Made by a program: the position numbers and the translations under genes. From Brevundimonas diminuta (GTDB lineage Bacteria > Pseudomonadota > Alphaproteobacteria > Caulobacterales > Caulobacteraceae), in contig NZ_CP073063.1 of the NCBI RefSeq assembly GCF_022654015.1, positions 2,873,501 through 2,937,500 on the forward strand: a stretch of DNA of 64,000 nt. Direction: 5' to 3'. Below, piece after piece: positions 42,787 through 54,713 of the stretch (positions are counted from its first letter, which is position 1; each line of letters starts with the position of its first letter). The notes under the pieces were generated by a model that did no database searches, was not told the DNA's origin, and saw only the letters and a program-made list of their open reading frames with translations.

Positions 42787-45700
42787 ATGCGAAACCTTCT
42801 TTTGACATCCACCGTTCTGGCCGGCGCTCTTGTCGCAACCAGCGCCCTAGCACAAACAGCCGAGCAGACCACGCTGACCGCAGGTCCGGTGTCGGCTCAG
42901 ACACAGCCCGCCGACCAGCTGGAAGAAATCGTGGTTACGGGCTCGCGTATCCGCCGCGACCCGGTCAACTCGGCGACGCCGCTCATTCAGGTTTCAGGCG
43001 AGCAGCTGCTGACCACCGGTCAATCGACCGTGATCGACTACCTGGCCACCATCCCGGCCCTTTCGAACTCGCAGGTGCCCTCTGATTCCACTGGCGTCCT
43101 GGGTATCGGCGGCCTTTCGTTTGCCAACCTGCGTTCGCTCGGCGCCGGCCGCACCCTGACCTTGGTGGACGGCCGTCGTCACGTCGGTTCTCAAGGCGGC
43201 ACGCTTTCGGTCGACGTCGATACCATCCCGCGTCTGCTGATCCAGAACATCGAGATCATCACCGGCGGCGCCTCGTCGGTTTACGGCGCTGACGCTGTGT
43301 CGGGCGTTCTGAACTTCGTCCTGCGCAAGGACTTCGAAGGTCTGGAACTGGACGCCAACTACGGCATGATCAACGAGAACGGCGAAGCCACCCGCCGCGT
43401 CTCCGCCCTGCTGGGCAAGAATTTCTTCGACGACCGCCTGAACGTTTACGGCTTCGGCGAATACGAGAAGCTCGACGAAGTGCAGTCGATGGACATCGAC
43501 TGGCTGCGCAACGCCCGCGGCCTGGTCGGCATCGACGCCGATCCGACCAATGCTCGCTACGACGGCGATCGTGACAACCAGCTGTTCTATGGCTACCGCA
43601 CTCTGCAACGCCCGCGTTGGGGCCAAACGACCCTGGCCAACAACCAGCAGGCCAGCCCGCTGAACGATCCGGACGTGCCTTACGCCAACTGCGCCAGCGT
43701 CAACACTGCAATCGGCGGCAGCAGCGCGAACTGCTTCTCGGTCGAACCGGGCCGCACCTGGGTCTTCGACGGCACGACGGCACGCCTGGCCAACTTCGGT
43801 CAGCGCATCGGCAACACCGGCATCAACCGTCCGCTGACCATCGGCGGCGACGGCGACCAGCCTGCTGAATTCTCGCTCATCACCCGCGTTCCCGCCTCGG
43901 AATCGCAGCGCTATCAGGTCGGCGCGAACTTCAAGGTCACCAACGACATCTTGGCCTTCGTCGAAGCCAAGTATGTGACCGAAGACACGCACTTCTCGTC
44001 GCAGCCGGACTTCTACGACTTTATCCTGGGCGACAACCTGCCGAACAGCTTCTACGGCGGCGCCACCACGGCCAATCAGATCGGCTCGAACTACAACTTC
44101 TTCAACCGCCAAGGTCTGCGGATCGCCGACAACGCCTACATCCCTGACAACCTGCGTCAGGCGATCTATGCGAACCGGATCACCCTCTATAATCCGCCCA
44201 CCGCGACCGCGCCCAGCACCGTCGCCGGCACGGCCGCCGCGCCTTACGCGCGTCACACCCTGTTCGGCGAAAACCGCGACCAGTACAGCACGCGCGACCT
44301 GCTGCGGTTCGTGGCCGGCGTCCAAGGCAGCTTCGACAAGGTCTCCTTCGTCAAGAACGTCGATTGGAGCCTGTCCTACACCTATGGTCAGGTCGAGGTT
44401 GAAGAGACGGAAACCGGCACTGACGCCCTGCGGGTCAACCTGGCCGCCGACGCCGTGCGCGACACCGCCGGCATTCTCGGTACGCCCGGCGCCATCGTCT
44501 GCCGCTCGCGCCTGCTGAACGCCCAGGGCCTGCCCTTGGACGATTACTTCCTGCCGTTCAACGACCTACGCGACAGCCAGGTCGGTCGCGATGCGGTCGC
44601 CAACTGCCAACCGCTGAACATCTTCGGCGTCGGCAACCAAAGCCAGGCTGCTCGCGACTACATCAACGCTGCCGTCAACTACACCGAGCGCAACGAGCAG
44701 GAAGACGCCATCGCGTCGGTCTCCGGCCAGCTCTGGGACTTCTGGGGCGCCGGTCCTATCGGCGTGGCCTTGGGTTATGAGCATCGCCGCGAATACACCG
44801 AAGCGGTTGGACGTGACGCGTCGACCGCTGGTCGCGCGCTGTTCCTGAACGGCGGCCCGGACTTCCCGGGTGCGGAATACACCAGCGATGAAGGCTTCAC
44901 CGAGCTTTCGCTGCCCCTGTTCCGCGATTCCATCCTGGGTGAGTATGCCGAACTGAGCGGATCCTACCGCTACTTCGACTACAGCACGGTCGGCACGGGC
45001 GACGTCTATGGCGTCAACCTGATCTACCGTCCGATCCGGGACATCACGTTCAAGACCAGCTTCAACACCTCGTTCCGCGCGCCGGACCTCAGCGAAAACT
45101 TCTCGCCGCTGGGTGAAACCTTCGCCAACAATTTTGTCGATCCCTGCGCCACCACCAACATCGCCCTGCAGACGGCGGAGATCCGCGCTAACCGGATCGC
45201 CAACTGTACGGCATTGGCCCAAGCGCGCGGCTTGACGTTCGACTTTGCTGGAACGACCGCGACCAATACGGACGACTTCAACCCGGTGTATGGCAGCGGC
45301 GTATCGGGCGTCACGGGCGGCAACCCCAATCTGACCCCGGAAGAATCGGAGTCCTTCACCTTCTCCACCGTGCTGCAGCCCCGGTTCATCCCGAACTTCA
45401 GCCTGGTGCTCGATTACTATGAGATCGAGATCACGCAGGTGATCGCCGCCGTGTCGGCCCAAACCGCAGCCAACAACTGCGTCAACGGTCCGGGTCTGAA
45501 CAACGCGGCTTGCGCGACCATCTTCCGCAACAACCCGCAGATCCCGTTCGGCTTGGGCGCTCCGGCGAACGATCCGGTCGGCGGCTTCATCGAAGGCGCC
45601 CTGAACTACGCCGCCCTGACCACGCGTGGTCTGGACTTCACGGCTCGTTATGGCTTCGACTTCGACGAGATGATGGGCCGGAACTGGGGTCGCCTGGACT

Positions 45701-46131
45701 ACTCGCTGGCGGGTTCGTGGCTGATCGAGCAGGAAAACTTCCTCGACTCGACCAACGCCGCCAACTTCACCAGCGATCGCGGCAACCTGTTCTTCCCGAA
45801 CGTCCGCTTCACCTCCTCGCTGACCTACACGCCCAACGACACTTGGAGCGTCAACTGGTCCGTGGACTGGCAGTCGGCTCAGAACATCAACCGCAACCGC
45901 GATCTGGTCCTGAACGCCGACACCCGCGAGCAGAGCCTGAACAACACGGGCAACTTCATGCGGAACGACTTCACGGTCCGCTACAATGTCCGGGACGACC
46001 TGTCGCTCCGCGTGGGCGTCGTCAACGCCTTCGACGCCGAACAGGCGCCGCAACTGGGTCAGACGCTCTACAGCAACTTCGATCCTTACGGCCGTCGCTT
46101 CTTCATCGGTTTGAACTACAAGGTGTTCTAA
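42787..46131 (+). CDS. TonB-dependent outer-membrane receptor
   Basis: A 1114-residue outer-membrane transporter driven by TonB. Signal peptide MRNLLLTSTVLAGALVATSALA; a TonB-box-like EEIVVTGSRIRRDP at ~47-60; plug domain ~60-175 (with GAGRTLTLVDGRR, then GGASSVYGADAVSGVLNFVL); beta barrel to the end, closing RRFFIGLNYKVF with the terminal Phe needed for BAM recognition. It is longer than siderophore receptors, as is common for the oligosaccharide/peptide type abundant in Caulobacterales. Substrate unknown; no linked catabolic genes. It stands alone with a strong terminator downstream. Confidence 0.95.
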   Translation: MRNLLLTSTVLAGALVATSALAQTAEQTTLTAGPVSAQTQPADQLEEIVVTGSRIRRDPVNSATPLIQVSGEQLLTTGQSTVIDYLATIPALSNSQVPSDSTGVLGIGGLSFANLRSLGAGRTLTLVDGRRHVGSQGGTLSVDVDTIPRLLIQNIEIITGGASSVYGADAVSGVLNFVLRKDFEGLELDANYGMINENGEATRRVSALLGKNFFDDRLNVYGFGEYEKLDEVQSMDIDWLRNARGLVGIDADPTNARYDGDRDNQLFYGYRTLQRPRWGQTTLANNQQASPLNDPDVPYANCASVNTAIGGSSANCFSVEPGRTWVFDGTTARLANFGQRIGNTGINRPLTIGGDGDQPAEFSLITRVPASESQRYQVGANFKVTNDILAFVEAKYVTEDTHFSSQPDFYDFILGDNLPNSFYGGATTANQIGSNYNFFNRQGLRIADNAYIPDNLRQAIYANRITLYNPPTATAPSTVAGTAAAPYARHTLFGENRDQYSTRDLLRFVAGVQGSFDKVSFVKNVDWSLSYTYGQVEVEETETGTDALRVNLAADAVRDTAGILGTPGAIVCRSRLLNAQGLPLDDYFLPFNDLRDSQVGRDAVANCQPLNIFGVGNQSQAARDYINAAVNYTERNEQEDAIASVSGQLWDFWGAGPIGVALGYEHRREYTEAVGRDASTAGRALFLNGGPDFPGAEYTSDEGFTELSLPLFRDSILGEYAELSGSYRYFDYSTVGTGDVYGVNLIYRPIRDITFKTSFNTSFRAPDLSENFSPLGETFANNFVDPCATTNIALQTAEIRANRIANCTALAQARGLTFDFAGTTATNTDDFNPVYGSGVSGVTGGNPNLTPEESESFTFSTVLQPRFIPNFSLVLDYYEIEITQVIAAVSAQTAANNCVNGPGLNNAACATIFRNNPQIPFGLGAPANDPVGGFIEGALNYAALTTRGLDFTARYGFDFDEMMGRNWGRLDYSLAGSWLIEQENFLDSTNAANFTSDRGNLFFPNVRFTSSLTYTPNDTWSVNWSVDWQSAQNINRNRDLVLNADTREQSLNNTGNFMRNDFTVRYNVRDDLSLRVGVVNAFDAEQAPQLGQTLYSNFDPYGRRFFIGLNYKVF

Positions 46132-46160
46132 GACTCACAGGTCCTGTGATCTTGAAACGA

Positions 46161-46194
46161 GGGGCGACCGGCGACGGTCGCCCCTTTCTTTTTG
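46161..46194 (+). terminator. Rho-independent terminator of the TonB receptor gene
   Basis: A perfect 10-bp stem GGGGCGACCG (46161-46170) / CGGTCGCCCC (46175-46184) with a GCGA tetraloop is followed by TTTCTTTTTG. It lies 29 bases after the stop codon. Confidence 0.95.
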
Positions 46195-46371
46195 CTCAGT
46201 CTGTGCCGCGCCCAAACATTGGGAATTCTGCTTTGCATCTTGCCCCCTCGCCCCTCCCTCTCTAAACGGGCCGCTTAACCGACAAGCAGACGTGAGCGTC
46301 GCAGGGCCAGGCTCTGCGGGGACTTCTCGCGCGCCCAGAGAACGACAGACAACGAAGGACGACGCACTCCC

Positions 46372-46686
46372 TTGGACGCCTCGGACATCCGTCATGACGA
46401 ACGCGACGCCATGGTGCGCGCGGCGCTGGCCGAACAGGGCGACAGCGGCGTGACGCCGCGCCATACGTTGTTCTACTTCTATGGCGAGGGCGACCACGGC
46501 GACCTGAACGAGGTCGCACGGCGCGCCGGCTTCCTGACGCGCGGCGCCGACGACATGACGGTGCTCGAAACGACCATGGCGGTGGACGAGGCGTCGTTTG
46601 CGGCGACCTCGGCCATGATGCAGACCTGGGCCGCGGCCTTCCAGCTGGAGTATGACGGCTGGGAATGCGCGGTCGTGACCCACTAG
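46372..46686 (+). CDS. RraB-family ribonuclease E inhibitor-like protein
   Basis: A 104-residue acidic cytosolic protein resembling RraB (regulator of RNase E activity B). It begins with TTG at 46372 (an ATG 13 codons in, at 46411-46413, is the alternative). HTLFYFYGEGDHGDLNEVARRAGF and the VLETTMAVDEASFAATSAMM segment fit the fold. By family it would bind RNase E and damp mRNA decay. It lies 25 bases before carB on the same strand. No ribosome site is ideal for the TTG, so the start is unsure. Confidence 0.75.
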   Translation: MDASDIRHDERDAMVRAALAEQGDSGVTPRHTLFYFYGEGDHGDLNEVARRAGFLTRGADDMTVLETTMAVDEASFAATSAMMQTWAAAFQLEYDGWECAVVTH

Positions 46687-46711
46687 CGTTCAATAAGAAG
46701 AAGAGCTGGCG

Positions 46712-50011
<3,300 letters not shown>

Positions 50012-50023
50012 CGTTGACGAAAT

Positions 50024-50073
50024 CTCCGGTTTTCGGCCGCACGCTACGAGGATGTAGCGGCCGAACGCCGGAG
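50024..50073. other. Long imperfect inverted repeat between carB and the DUF1294 gene
   Basis: Three matched arms nest around a GAGGAT loop (50048-50053). GCTAC (50043-50047) pairs with GTAGC (50054-50058), TTCGGCC (50032-50038) with GGCCGAA (50059-50065), and CTCCGG (50024-50029) with CCGGAG (50068-50073), giving 18 base pairs with small bulges. It starts 13 bases after the carB stop and ends 8 bases before the next ATG. There is no T-tract, so it is not a standard terminator; a leader structure or processing site is possible. Confidence 0.65.
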
Positions 50074-50081
50074 CCACGCCG

Positions 50082-50360
50082 ATGTCCAATCTCGATCTGG
50101 CCCTGATCGCCATCCTGTGCGGCGAAGTGCTGGGGTTTCTCGCCTTCGCCAGGGACAAGCGGCGCGCCAAGGCCGGCCTGTGGCGCACGCCGGAGTCCAC
50201 ACTGTTGCTGTTCGGCCTGATCGGCGGGCTGGGCGCGTGGATGGGTCAGCACATCCTGCGCCACAAGACGCGCAAGGAACCGTTCAGGACCCAGTTCGGC
50301 CTGATCGTCCTGCTCCACCTGATCCTGCTGGCGGGCGGCGCCGCCTGGGTCATTCTATAA
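50082..50360 (+). CDS. DUF1294 small membrane protein
   Basis: A 92-residue inner-membrane protein. Helix 1 (LDLALIAILCGEVLGFLAF) is followed by the family motif FARDKRRAKAGLWRTPESTLL, helix 2 (LLFGLIGGLGAWMGQHI), the HKTRKEPFR motif and helix 3 (FGLIVLLHLILLAGGAAWVIL). The RHKTRKEPFR block is diagnostic of DUF1294. Function unknown. Its leader contains the inverted repeat at 50024-50073. Ends 11 bases inside the convergent symporter gene. Confidence 0.9.
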   Translation: MSNLDLALIAILCGEVLGFLAFARDKRRAKAGLWRTPESTLLLFGLIGGLGAWMGQHILRHKTRKEPFRTQFGLIVLLHLILLAGGAAWVIL

Positions 50361-51648
50361 CGCGATCGCCCTCGCCCGCCCCATCCTCACCCGCCACGAT
50401 TCGGGTCGCGGCCAGGTCGGCGGTGACGTTGCCGACGGTGCGGAAGATGTCGGGAATGACCTCGACCGCCAGCAGCAGCGGCAGCACGCCCAGCGGCAGG
50501 CCCATGGCCAGACAGATGGGGCCGATGGCGGCGAAGAAGCTGACCTGACCCGGCAAACCGACCGAGGCGATGGACACGGCGATGGCCGTCAGCCCGCCGG
50601 CGATCAGCACGCCGAGCCCCAACTCCACCCCGTGCAACTGCGCCACATAGAGGCACACCGCCAGGTTGGCGACCGGGCTGGTGATGCGGAACACCGCCAC
50701 CGCCAGCGGCAGAACGAGGCCGGCGGAGGTCTGCGGTACGCCCAGCCAGTCGCGCGCGCGCTCAATCATCACCGGCAGGCTGGCCAGCGACGACTGGGTC
50801 GAGACGGCGACGACCTGGGCCGGAGCCACGGCGCGCGCGAAACGGCCCAGCGAAATCCGCCCCCACACGATCGCCACGACATAGATGATCAGGATCAGGC
50901 CGATCTGGCTCAGGCAGACGATGGCGACATAGTGGGCGAGCGTCCCCGCCACCCCGAGGCCCGCGCGCAAACCCACGCCCAGCGCCAGGGCGAACACCCC
51001 GAATGGCGCCGCCAGCAGCACCCAGTGGACGATGACCACCATGGTCTCGGCCACCGCCTCGAAGAAGCCCGCCAGGGGCCGTCGCAGCTCGGCCTTGATC
51101 CGCGTCGCGGCGAAGCCGAAGGCGACGGCGAAGACCACCACCGCCAACACCCCGTCGTCGGACGCCGCCTTGATGACATTGGCCGGCGCCAGACTGGCCA
51201 GGAAGGCGCGCAGGCCGTCGGTGCGCGCCGCCTCCCCCACGGTCGCCAGGGATTCGGCGCTGACGCCCGCCAGCAGCCCACGCCCCGCCTCGGCATCGAT
51301 CGGCCAGACCGCCAGCAGGCCCAGGCCCGCCAGGATCGCATAGATCGTCGCCCCGACCAGCAGCACGCCGAACACCACCAGCGACCGCACCGCGATTCGG
51401 CCCGTCGCCGCCGCATCGGCGATGGAGACGATGCCGGTCACCAACAGGCTGAACACCAGGGGAATGACGGTCATGCGCAAGGCGTTCAGCCACACCTGGC
51501 CCAGGCTCTCGACCACGCCCAAGGCGCCGGTCAGCCAGGCGGCCTGCGATCCTTGCGCCAGGGCGCCGACGACGACGCCGGCGACCAGGGCCGCGATGAC
51601 GAAAAAGCTCAGGGAGGTGAAGAAGGCGGCGATGCGGGATTGGCTCAT
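50350..51648 (-). CDS. Dicarboxylate/amino acid:cation symporter (DAACS family)
   Basis: A 432-residue secondary transporter related to GltP/DctA, with about eight helices plus two re-entrant hairpins. Starts MSQSRIAAFFTSLSFFVIAAL. ALRMTVIPLVFSLLVTGI is helix 2. The first re-entrant serine-rich motif is STQSSLASLPVM (about 286), and the C-terminal helix and hairpin 2 are in VGLPGQVSFFAAIGPICLAM. The NMDGT-type motif of DctA/GltP is replaced by ITSPVANLAVCLYVAQ, and the hairpin-1 SSSS by TQSS, so substrate may differ from C4-dicarboxylate or glutamate. Overlaps DUF1294 by 11 bases tail to tail. Confidence 0.9.
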   Translation of the reverse strand: MSQSRIAAFFTSLSFFVIAALVAGVVVGALAQGSQAAWLTGALGVVESLGQVWLNALRMTVIPLVFSLLVTGIVSIADAAATGRIAVRSLVVFGVLLVGATIYAILAGLGLLAVWPIDAEAGRGLLAGVSAESLATVGEAARTDGLRAFLASLAPANVIKAASDDGVLAVVVFAVAFGFAATRIKAELRRPLAGFFEAVAETMVVIVHWVLLAAPFGVFALALGVGLRAGLGVAGTLAHYVAIVCLSQIGLILIIYVVAIVWGRISLGRFARAVAPAQVVAVSTQSSLASLPVMIERARDWLGVPQTSAGLVLPLAVAVFRITSPVANLAVCLYVAQLHGVELGLGVLIAGGLTAIAVSIASVGLPGQVSFFAAIGPICLAMGLPLGVLPLLLAVEVIPDIFRTVGNVTADLAATRIVAGEDGAGEGDRVIE

Positions 51649-51776
51649 ACCTTAGCGCTAGCACCGCTTGACGCATCGCGCGCGCCAAACCTTCTGTCGG
51701 TCGCTGACAGTTCATGTCGTCGCAGGGCGAACCCCGGTCGCACACCGCGCGTTGGGACGACGAAAGGAACTCCATC

Positions 51777-51977
51777 ATGTCCCGTCTGCACAAGCTCGTT
51801 CCCCTCCTAGGCAGCCTGCTGCTCTCCAAGGGCGGCCGTCGCGTCGCCGGTCGTCACGCAGGGAAGCTGGCCCTGGCGACCCTGGCCTATGAGGTCTGGC
51901 GCAACCGCCGCGAAGGCGCCAAGCCCAAGGTCGCGCCGCAACCGCGCGGACGCTGGAGCGGCCGCCGCCCGCGCTGA
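51777..51977 (+). CDS. Small basic protein, 66 aa (unknown)
   Basis: The ATG at 51777 follows AAAGGAAC at good distance; upstream in-frame Mets were rejected. MSRLHKLVPLLGSLLLSKGG begins a short protein with a weakly hydrophobic first half and a Lys/Arg-rich tail (PQPRGRWSGRRPR). It may be membrane-associated or nucleic-acid-binding; no family recognised. Divergent from the symporter. Confidence 0.65.
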   Translation: MSRLHKLVPLLGSLLLSKGGRRVAGRHAGKLALATLAYEVWRNRREGAKPKVAPQPRGRWSGRRPR

Positions 51978-52047
51978 GGCTGCAATCGCCGCTCGACTTC
52001 TCCGGCGGCGTTGCGAATAGTCATGCCTCGCCGCCCGGAGCCGACCC

Positions 52048-52713
52048 ATGATCAAAGTCCACCATCTGAACGACAGCCGCTCGCAACGCGTCCTGTGGCT
52101 GCTCGAAGAGTTGGGCCTGGACTATGAGGTGGTCCGCTACGAACGAAACCCCGGAAACCGGCTGGCCCCGCCCGAACTGCTGGCGATCCATCCGCTGGGC
52201 AAGTCGCCGGTCATCGAGGACGGCGCGGTCAAGGTCGCAGAGACCGGGGCCATCGTCGAATATCTGCTCGATACCTATGGCCAAGGTCGCCTGCGTCCGG
52301 CGGCGAGAACCGAGGACGGCCGTCGGTTCACCTATTGGCTGCACTATGCCGAGGGGTCGGCCATGCCGCCCCTGCTGCTGAAGCTGGTCTTCAGCATGTT
52401 GCCGCGCCGCGCCCCCGCTCTGCTGAAACCCATCGTCAATGGCGTCGCCAACAAGGCGATCGCCAGTTTCGTAGACCCGCAACTGCGCACCCATGTCGGC
52501 TTTTGGGAAGACGAGCTGGGCCGCTCGGAATGGTTCGCGGGCGACCAGTTCACCGCCGCCGACATCATGATGAGCTTTCCGGTCGAGGCGGGCGCCGACC
52601 GCGCCTTCGACGCCGAGACCAAGCCCCGTTTGAAGGCCTTCCTGAACCGCATCCATGCGCGGCCGGCCTATCAACGCGCGCTCGAGCGGGGCGGTCCCTA
52701 CAGCTACGCGTGA
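52048..52713 (+). CDS. Glutathione S-transferase
   Basis: A 221-residue cytosolic GST. Thioredoxin-like domain 1-80: MIKVHHLNDSRSQRVLWLLEEL (active-site Ser/Arg SRSQR) and GKSPVIEDGAVKVAETGAIVEYL (gamma-glutamyl site, cis-Pro, ETGAI). Helical domain ~90-221, with ADIMMSFPVEAG as the N-capping box of the core helix. It belongs to the same broad group as E. coli YfcG/GstB-like enzymes. Substrate unknown; stands 70 bases after the small basic protein gene. Confidence 0.93.
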   Translation: MIKVHHLNDSRSQRVLWLLEELGLDYEVVRYERNPGNRLAPPELLAIHPLGKSPVIEDGAVKVAETGAIVEYLLDTYGQGRLRPAARTEDGRRFTYWLHYAEGSAMPPLLLKLVFSMLPRRAPALLKPIVNGVANKAIASFVDPQLRTHVGFWEDELGRSEWFAGDQFTAADIMMSFPVEAGADRAFDAETKPRLKAFLNRIHARPAYQRALERGGPYSYA

Positions 52714-52767
52714 TCGGATCGTGATCGCGGCGGCGCAACCCGCCGTGGTCGAGGGCGTTAAGGTCTC

Positions 52768-52968
52768 ATGCGCCTTCAAACCATTCAGATCGTGGCCGGA
52801 CTGGCTGCGGCCGTCGCCTTCGTCCTCGCCTTCATGGCGGCAGGAGCCGCCTTGATTTCCGGCATCTTCATGCTCGCCGGCCTCGCCGCAGTGGGTTGGC
52901 TGGCCTACAGCCTCATCAAGGGCGTCCTGCGCCGCGACCACAAGCCCGAACCGCCGGCCCGCGCCTGA
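52768..52968 (+). CDS. Small two-helix membrane protein, 66 aa (unknown)
   Basis: MRLQTIQIVAGLAAAVAFVL opens a 66-residue protein with two hydrophobic helices (about 6-27 and 30-50) and a basic-Pro tail (VLRRDHKPEPPARA). Topology suggests an inner-membrane protein with both ends cytoplasmic. No family recognised. A hairpin with a short T-run follows 64 bases downstream. Confidence 0.7.
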   Translation: MRLQTIQIVAGLAAAVAFVLAFMAAGAALISGIFMLAGLAAVGWLAYSLIKGVLRRDHKPEPPARA

Positions 52969-53032
52969 GGGTCAACCGGGGCGGGCATTACGCTCTTGAA
53001 TTGCTGAGCGAGAAACCCTAGTCTTGATGCCC

Positions 53033-53057
53033 GGCCGCGCCCGCCCCGCGGCCTTTT
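53033..53057 (+). terminator. Hairpin plus T-run in front of greA
   Basis: GGCCGCG (53033-53039) pairs perfectly with CGCGGCC (53047-53053), 7-base loop, followed by TTTT (53054-53057). It lies 64 bases after the small membrane-protein gene and 57 bases before greA. It either terminates the upstream gene or is an early terminator in the greA leader, as known for E. coli greA. Confidence 0.65.
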
Positions 53058-53114
53058 GTGTGCTTATCTCGCGTCTTTCCAGTCTCCGGGCGAACCAGAA
53101 AAATCACGACACAA

Positions 53115-53588
53115 ATGGAAAAAGTGCCGATGACGGGCGAGGGCTACCGTGCCCTCGACGATCAACTGAAGCAATTGAAGTCGGTCGAAAGGCCGAGCGT
53201 GATCGCCGCCATTTCCGAGGCGCGTGAGCACGGCGACCTGTCCGAAAACGCCGAATACCATGCCGCCAAGGAGCGGCAGGGCTGGATCGAAGGCCAGATC
53301 GCCGAGATCGAGGATAAGATCAGCCGCGCCCAGGTCATCGACGTGTCCAAACTGTCGGGCAGCCAGGTCAAGTTCGGCGCCACGGTCACCGTGGTGGACG
53401 AGGACACCGAGGAAGAGGCCACCTATCAGATCGTCGGCGAACACGAGGCCGATGTGAAGAAGGGCAAGATCTCGATCGCCTCGCCGATCGCGCGCGCCAT
53501 GATTTCCAAGGAAGTCGGCGACGTCGTTGAGGTCAACACGCCCGGCGGCGTGAAGGCCTACGAGATCCTCAAGGTCGAGTGGAAGTAA
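53115..53588 (+). CDS. greA: Transcription elongation factor GreA
   Basis: GreA enters the RNA polymerase secondary channel and promotes cleavage of backtracked RNA. 157 residues, full length. The start at 53115 ([20 protein letters not shown]) matches the family. The coiled coil carries the acidic tip residues in [20 protein letters not shown] (Asp and Glu of the DLSEN tip). The FKBP-like C-terminal domain contains [19 protein letters not shown] and [18 protein letters not shown]. Five bases separate its stop from the ELM1-family gene, so they share a message. Confidence 0.97.
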   Translation: MEKVPMTGEGYRALDDQLKQLKSVERPSVIAAISEAREHGDLSENAEYHAAKERQGWIEGQIAEIEDKISRAQVIDVSKLSGSQVKFGATVTVVDEDTEEEATYQIVGEHEADVKKGKISIASPIARAMISKEVGDVVEVNTPGGVKAYEILKVEWK

Positions 53589-53593
53589 CAACG

Positions 53594-54589
53594 ATGGCGG
53601 GGGCAGCGTCCGCGCGCCCCCTCTCTCCCGATCCCTTGGCCATCTGGGTCGTCTCCGACGGCCGCGTCGGCATCGAGAATCAGGCTCTAGGTCTCGCCGA
53701 GGCCGTTCAGCGCCTGACCCCGGCCGAAATCACGATCAAACATATCCGCTGGCGTCCGATCTTCGACCGCCTGCCGTCGGCGTTGAAGACCCCGGCGATG
53801 TTGGCGTCCGCGCCGCTGACCGCCCCCTGGCCTGATCTGTGGATCGCCACGGGTCGCGCGACCCTGCCGCTGTCGACCCGCATCAAGGCCTGGAGCGGCG
53901 GAAAGACCTTCGTCGTTCAGACCCAGGATCCTCGCTGGGCCAACGACCGCTACGACCTGATCGTCGCGCCCGCCCATGACGGTCTGTCGGGCGACAATGT
54001 CTTTGAAATCACCGGTTCGCCCCATCGCATCACGCCCCAGCGCATCGCTCAGGCCGCACCCGCGTTCACCGACCGGATCGCCCCCCTACCCCATCCGCGC
54101 ATCACGGTGCTGATCGGCGGCAAGTCCAAGGCTTTCGACCTTCCCCCCGCCCATGCGGCCGACCTGGCCGACCAGATCGCGGAGGCCGTGCGAGCGTCGG
54201 GCGGCGCACTGATGCTGACCTTCTCGCGCCGCACGCCCGATGCGGCCAAGGCCGTCATGACCGCGCGCCTTTCGGATCTGCCGGGCTGGATCTGGGACGG
54301 AACAGGCGACAACCCCCTGTTCGGCTTCCTGCATTTCGCCGACCACATCCTGGTCACCGAGGACAGCGCCAATATGGCGGCCGAGGCCGCCTCGACCGGC
54401 AAGCCGGTCCATGTCCTGCCGATGATCCCGCTGAAAGCCGGCGACAAGTTCGCTCGCCTGCACGACGACCTGCAATCGCGCGGCACCACCCGTCCGTTTG
54501 ACGGCGCGCTGGACGGCTGGACCTACGAGCCGCTGGCCGAGACCGACCGCGCCGCGCGCGCCGTTCTGGAAGCGATGCAGACGCGATAG
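53594..54589 (+). CDS. Mitochondrial-fission ELM1 family protein
   Basis: A 331-residue protein of the ELM1/YkuD-unrelated DUF1022 group, named for a plant mitochondrial fission factor but of unknown role in bacteria. The ATG at 53594 is preferred over a GTG inside greA. Family blocks: LAIWVVSDGRVGIENQALGLAEA, then WPDLWIATGRATLPLSTRIK, HPRITVLIGGKSKAFDLPP, LLTFSRRTP-type strand and VTEDSANMAAEAASTGKPVHVLP. The fold looks GT-B-like (two Rossmann halves), so a glycosyltransferase activity is possible. Expressed with greA. Confidence 0.88.
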   Translation: MAGAASARPLSPDPLAIWVVSDGRVGIENQALGLAEAVQRLTPAEITIKHIRWRPIFDRLPSALKTPAMLASAPLTAPWPDLWIATGRATLPLSTRIKAWSGGKTFVVQTQDPRWANDRYDLIVAPAHDGLSGDNVFEITGSPHRITPQRIAQAAPAFTDRIAPLPHPRITVLIGGKSKAFDLPPAHAADLADQIAEAVRASGGALMLTFSRRTPDAAKAVMTARLSDLPGWIWDGTGDNPLFGFLHFADHILVTEDSANMAAEAASTGKPVHVLPMIPLKAGDKFARLHDDLQSRGTTRPFDGALDGWTYEPLAETDRAARAVLEAMQTR

Positions 54590-54668
54590 CGAAACCCACG
54601 TCCGTTCCTGACGCCGTCACGCCCTATGGTGACGACCGTCATCAGGGGGCTTTCTACGAACGGTTCGC

Positions 54669-54689
54669 AAAAATCTGCACGAAAGTGCA
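54669..54689 (-). terminator. Weak minus-strand hairpin with T-run
   Basis: TGCAC-GAAA-GTGCA (54676-54689) is a perfect 5-bp stem; on the minus strand the loop is TTTC and the stem is followed by GATTTTTG (A-run at 54669-54673). It lies 24 bases downstream of the minus-strand gene ending at 54714, in an unusually AT-rich patch. A short stem, so only a probable terminator. Confidence 0.5.
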
Positions 54690-54713
54690 CTAAAATATTC
54701 TGGAGTGGCCTTT

